Shown piece by piece: positions 59,697-62,918 of a stretch of 62,918 nt of DNA (its first letter is position 1; each line of letters starts with the position of its first letter). The stretch comes from Desulfurellaceae bacterium. Lineage in GTDB: Bacteria; Desulfobacterota; Binatia; Bin18. The notes below the pieces were generated by a model. It was not told the origin of the DNA and did no database searches. It was given only the letters and a program-made list of their open reading frames with translations. Both the position numbers and the translations under genes were made by a program. Location of the stretch: NCBI GenBank assembly GCA_021296095.1, contig JAGWBB010000003.1, positions 1 to 62,918 of the forward strand. Direction: 5' to 3'.

Positions 59697-59765
59697 GCGT
59701 TCGGTATTTTCGCCTGCTGAACGTGGCATACAGCGGACAAGAGTCCAACAAAGGCAGCATCCCCC

Positions 59766-62700
59766 ATGACACTCATCAAAGACCTGATCACTATCCCAGA
59801 TCGCGTACAACAGGGCGATTTCGTCCTCCGGCTGGCCGAAGGCGTCAATCGGGCGGAAGAGACGCTGGGCGAGTATGTCGTCACACCCGAGCTGGCGGAC
59901 TGTTTCGATAATGCGCTGAGCTTTATTCGCAGCGCCCTGCAAGACAATACCAGCAAGGCCAGCTATCTGCACGGCAGCTTCGGGAGTGGAAAAAGCCACT
60001 TCATGGCCGTGCTGCACCTGATTTTGCAGGGGAACACCACGGCCCGGAGTATCCCTGAACTCGCTCCAGCCATCCGCAAACACAATGAGTGGATTGGCGG
60101 CAAAAAGTTTTTGCTCGTGCCCTACCATATGATCGGCGCCAGGGATATGGAGGCAGGTATCCTCGGTGGCTATGCTGACTTCGTGGGGCGTACACATCCT
60201 GAAGCCCCTATTCCCGGCGTCTATTTGGCGCAGGGGTTGTTTCGGGATGCTGAAAACCTTCGCCAGAAAATGGGTGATGGACCCTTTTTTGAGAAACTCA
60301 ACGAAGGGACAGGCAGTGCAGGGGGATGGGGCGATCTTGCGGCAGGCTGGGACCGGACGCGGTTTGAGAATGCTAGTGTCGCTCAGCCCGGCTCAGAAGA
60401 ACGCTCGCTCCTCATCGGCGCCCTGGTCGAGACCCTCTTCAGTTCCTACACTAGCCAAGCCGCTAGCCAGCAGGAAGCCTTGGTCCCGCTTGACACCGGT
60501 CTGTCCGTGCTCAGTCAACACGCCGCAAGCCTGGGCTACGATGGACTCATTCTGTTCCTGGATGAACTCATTCTATGGCTCGCCAGCCACGCTACTGATC
60601 TGAAGTTCGTGCATCAAGAAGGCCAGAAGCTGGCTAAGCTGGTCGAAGCTCAAACGTCTGACCGCCCCGTGCCTATCATCAGTTTTGTGGCTCGACAGAG
60701 AGACCTGAGTGAGCTGATCGGCGACGCCGTGCCGGGCGCAGAACGACTCAACTTCAGCGATGCACTCGGACACTGGGAGGGACGTTTTCATCGCATCACC
60801 CTGGAAGACCGCAATCTTCCGGCTATCGCTGAAAAGCGTATTCTCAAATGCAAAACTGCCGCTGCGCGCCAAGAGCTGGGTGCCAGCTTTGAGCAGACCA
60901 AAAAGATCCGCGAGGCGGTCATGAATACGCTGCTCACCAGCGAGGGCGACCGAGCCATGTTCCGCAAGGTGTATCCGTTCAGCCCGGCTCTGGTGCAGAC
61001 CTTGATTGCTGTTTCGAGTGTCCTCCAGCGCGAGCGCACGGCGCTGAAAGTGATGATGCAGCTCTTGGTCGAGCAACGCGAGACGCTTCAACTCGGCGAT
61101 ATCATTCCAGTCGGAGACCTGTTTGATATCATCGCCAACAGTGATGAGGCGTTTAGCCAGGAAATGGCGATTCATTTCGATAACGCCAAACGGCTGTACC
61201 ACCAAAAGCTGCGACCCCTGTTGGAAAAAGAACACGGTCAGGTGGAAACGCTGGATCAACTCGCCGAGGACGATCCCAAACGTATAGCCTTTCGCAACGA
61301 TGACCGGCTGATAAAGACGCTCCTGCTGGCCGCTTTGGTGCCCGAAGTCGAGTCGCTCCGTGCGCTGAATGCGGAGCGTCTGGCAGCCTTGAACCACGGC
61401 ACGATCAAGTCGCCGATCCCTGGCCGTGAAGGCCAGATGGTTCTGGGTAAATGTCGTGGCTGGGCGGCCCGCGTTGGTGAGCTTCGGGTCGGCGAAGAAA
61501 CCAACCCAACGATCACCGTCCAGCTGTCCGGGGTGGATACCGAGACCATCATTGAGCAAGCCCAGATCGAAGATACCCAGGGCAACCGTATCCGCCTTGT
61601 CCGAGAGATGATCTTTGAACAACTGCGCATTGAGGGAGAAGACGAATTTGAACACTCTCGCACTTTTCTGTGGAGGAACACCAAGCGCTCGTGCGCTGTC
61701 TTGTTCAGGAATATTCGTGACCTTCCCGATACTTCCCTGGAAAACAGCGCTGCGCGTTGGAAGCTGATTATAGATTTTCCCTTTGATGAAACCGGACGTG
61801 GGGCGCGGGACGATACGAGCAAGATTCAGTCCTTTCTGGAATCGCACCCTGATGGGGCGAAAACCGTGTGTTGGGTACCAGCCTTTTTCAGTGCTGAGGC
61901 GCAAAAAGATTTAGGCACGCTGGTGATTCTAGAGCACGTGCTGACTGGAGAACGCTTTACCCAGTACGCCACTCAGCTTTCGCCCCAAGACCGTCAGACC
62001 GCCAAGTCTCTGCTCGAAAACCAGCGCAGCGTTCTTCGCCAGCGGGTCCACAATCACCTTGATGCGGCGTATGGCCTGGAGTCACATTCCGTTGGCTCAC
62101 TCGATCAGACGCAGGAACTCGAATTGAGCGAACGCTTTGTCTCGCTCCAGCCGGGTTTGAGTCTGCAACCTCCAGTCGCGGCCGATCTCAGCGGAGCAAT
62201 GGACTCGCTGCTGGATCAGGCTCTTGCCTATCAGTTTCCTGACGCACCGCAGTTTGGGGTGGAGGTGAAGGCTAACAGCTTGAAGAAGGTCTACGAGCAG
62301 GTGGAAAAAGCCACTCGGGCTGCCGATGGCCGGTTGCCCATTGAAAAACCTGTCCGTCCGCTGCTGCGGGCGATTGCCAATCCCTTGCAGCTGGGCGAAA
62401 TGGGGGCGGACGCGACCCACTTTGTCCTCGGCCAGCACTGGAAGACCCATTTCACCAAGAAAGCGGCAGAGGCTGGCGGCGGGCTGAGTGTGAGCCAGCT
62501 ACGTAGCTGGATTGATGAGCCACAGCCCAAGGGGCTGCCCCGCGAGGTCGCAAACATACTCGTTTTGCTCTTCGCCGACCAGACCAACCGTTCCTTCTTT
62601 CTGGACGGGGCGCCGTATAAGAAGCCGACACTGACTGACCTGCCGGATCAGCTGGAACTGCGGGAACAGGCGCTGCCGAATGAAAGGGACTGGAAAACCG

Positions 62701-62861
62701 CAGTCCAGCGGGCGGAGAGCATTTTTGGGGAGGGTAGCTCCCTGTTGCGCAATGCGAGCAGTGTGGCGAATCTGTCTGAGAGTGTCCACGTGAGTGCTGA
62801 AAAAGCTCGAACGGCCTGTCAACATTATTCTCAACAGCTACTAGGGCGTGTCATCAGTTAG
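59766..62861 (+). CDS. pglY: BREX type 2 P-loop ATPase PglY
   Basis: 1,031 residues. The N-terminus (LIKDLITIPDRVQQGDFVLR, LGEYVVTPELADCFDNALSF) and the Walker A HGSFGSGKSHFM (K76) are those of BrxC/PglY ATPases. Walker B is GLILFLDELILWL (D266, E267), followed by IISFVARQRDLSELIGDAVP. The C-terminal half is mixed alpha/beta without recognised motifs. It is somewhat shorter than the Streptomyces protein. In BREX-2 it normally stands next to pglZ, which would be expected beyond the right edge. It is divergent from the higBA module, with a weak AAAGG ribosome site. Confidence 0.85.
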   Translation: MTLIKDLITIPDRVQQGDFVLRLAEGVNRAEETLGEYVVTPELADCFDNALSFIRSALQDNTSKASYLHGSFGSGKSHFMAVLHLILQGNTTARSIPELAPAIRKHNEWIGGKKFLLVPYHMIGARDMEAGILGGYADFVGRTHPEAPIPGVYLAQGLFRDAENLRQKMGDGPFFEKLNEGTGSAGGWGDLAAGWDRTRFENASVAQPGSEERSLLIGALVETLFSSYTSQAASQQEALVPLDTGLSVLSQHAASLGYDGLILFLDELILWLASHATDLKFVHQEGQKLAKLVEAQTSDRPVPIISFVARQRDLSELIGDAVPGAERLNFSDALGHWEGRFHRITLEDRNLPAIAEKRILKCKTAAARQELGASFEQTKKIREAVMNTLLTSEGDRAMFRKVYPFSPALVQTLIAVSSVLQRERTALKVMMQLLVEQRETLQLGDIIPVGDLFDIIANSDEAFSQEMAIHFDNAKRLYHQKLRPLLEKEHGQVETLDQLAEDDPKRIAFRNDDRLIKTLLLAALVPEVESLRALNAERLAALNHGTIKSPIPGREGQMVLGKCRGWAARVGELRVGEETNPTITVQLSGVDTETIIEQAQIEDTQGNRIRLVREMIFEQLRIEGEDEFEHSRTFLWRNTKRSCAVLFRNIRDLPDTSLENSAARWKLIIDFPFDETGRGARDDTSKIQSFLESHPDGAKTVCWVPAFFSAEAQKDLGTLVILEHVLTGERFTQYATQLSPQDRQTAKSLLENQRSVLRQRVHNHLDAAYGLESHSVGSLDQTQELELSERFVSLQPGLSLQPPVAADLSGAMDSLLDQALAYQFPDAPQFGVEVKANSLKKVYEQVEKATRAADGRLPIEKPVRPLLRAIANPLQLGEMGADATHFVLGQHWKTHFTKKAAEAGGGLSVSQLRSWIDEPQPKGLPREVANILVLLFADQTNRSFFLDGAPYKKPTLTDLPDQLELREQALPNERDWKTAVQRAESIFGEGSSLLRNASSVANLSESVHVSAEKARTACQHYSQQLLGRVIS

Positions 62862-62918
62862 GGAGAAGCCGTGAGAATTGCCTACCCTGATGAGCTATAC
62901 TGTTCGCGGTAGCCAAAG
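62862..62918. other. Right edge after pglY
   Basis: 57 bp. A GTG at 62871 opens a short frame reading VRIAYPDELYCSR before TAG. YPDEL is a typical N-terminal motif of TniQ/TnsD-like proteins, but the frame closes at once, so this is at most a damaged start. The window ends too soon to decide. Confidence 0.2.

Noticed and set aside
1-62918. tRNA or rRNA genes
   Set aside because: No T-loop-like GGTTCGAATCC cloverleaf or rRNA segment was seen by eye on either strand. A covariance-model scan would be decisive.

Overview
This is GC-rich bacterial DNA. LptD and a TonB-dependent receptor show an outer membrane. The metabolic genes (FprA-type ferredoxin reductase, LLM-class flavin oxidoreductase, Baeyer-Villiger-type monooxygenase, IpdAB-like CoA-transferase, HAE3-type RND transporter, polyvinyl-alcohol-dehydrogenase-like quinoprotein, squalene-hopene cyclase) recall uncultured Gram-negative lineages such as Binatota or Tectomicrobia. 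That placement is inference; no rRNA or tRNA gene was found to test it.

Housekeeping and metabolic layout. 0-7.4 kb: fprA (minus), LLM oxidoreductase, glnS, an ATP-grasp protein, a 38-residue membrane microprotein (minus) and selO. 7.4-15.6 kb: a cobalamin uptake and late-synthesis cluster, cobU-cobO-btuF-btuC-btuD-cbiB-cobC, mostly joined by short start/stop overlaps, facing btuB, which has its own promoter and cobalamin riboswitch. 15.7-16.8 kb: a secreted cytochrome c gene broken by a perfect 13-bp tandem duplication. 23.2-27.6 kb: accD-folC-lptD. 27.6-33.5 kb (minus): an mrp Na+/H+ antiporter operon with mrpA and mrpB fused. 33.7-37.1 kb: RND transporter, DUF3617 and DUF2237 genes. 39.6-50.4 kb: a DUF418 membrane protein, a PQQ/cytochrome c dehydrogenase, bpt, shc, ipdAB-like genes and three SDR genes.

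Accessory regions. (1) 16.8-21.2 kb lies against the 3' end of a flavin monooxygenase gene. It holds toxin-antitoxin modules of HigBA type, an orphan antitoxin beside a toxin remnant, and a DUF262/DUF1524 (GmrSD-like) gene with an in-frame amber codon. Two extra copies of the last 189 bp of the monooxygenase gene separate the gene blocks. (2) 37.1-39.5 kb lies behind the DUF2237 gene. It holds an unrecognised protein and an AAA ATPase, and is closed by a 72-bp diverged copy of the DUF2237 3' end; a 94-bp fragment of the PQQ dehydrogenase gene lies inside. (3) From 50.45 kb to the right edge is a type 2 BREX (Pgl) locus: pglW, a frameshifted pglX, a zeta-toxin-like gene with a small partner, a reversed HigBA module and pglY. 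PglZ and other BREX genes would have to lie outside the window.

The strongest structural signal is that host gene ends are duplicated around defence and addiction genes at two separate sites. The BREX locus also starts only 14 bp after a host stop codon. No integrase, transposase or CRISPR array is visible.
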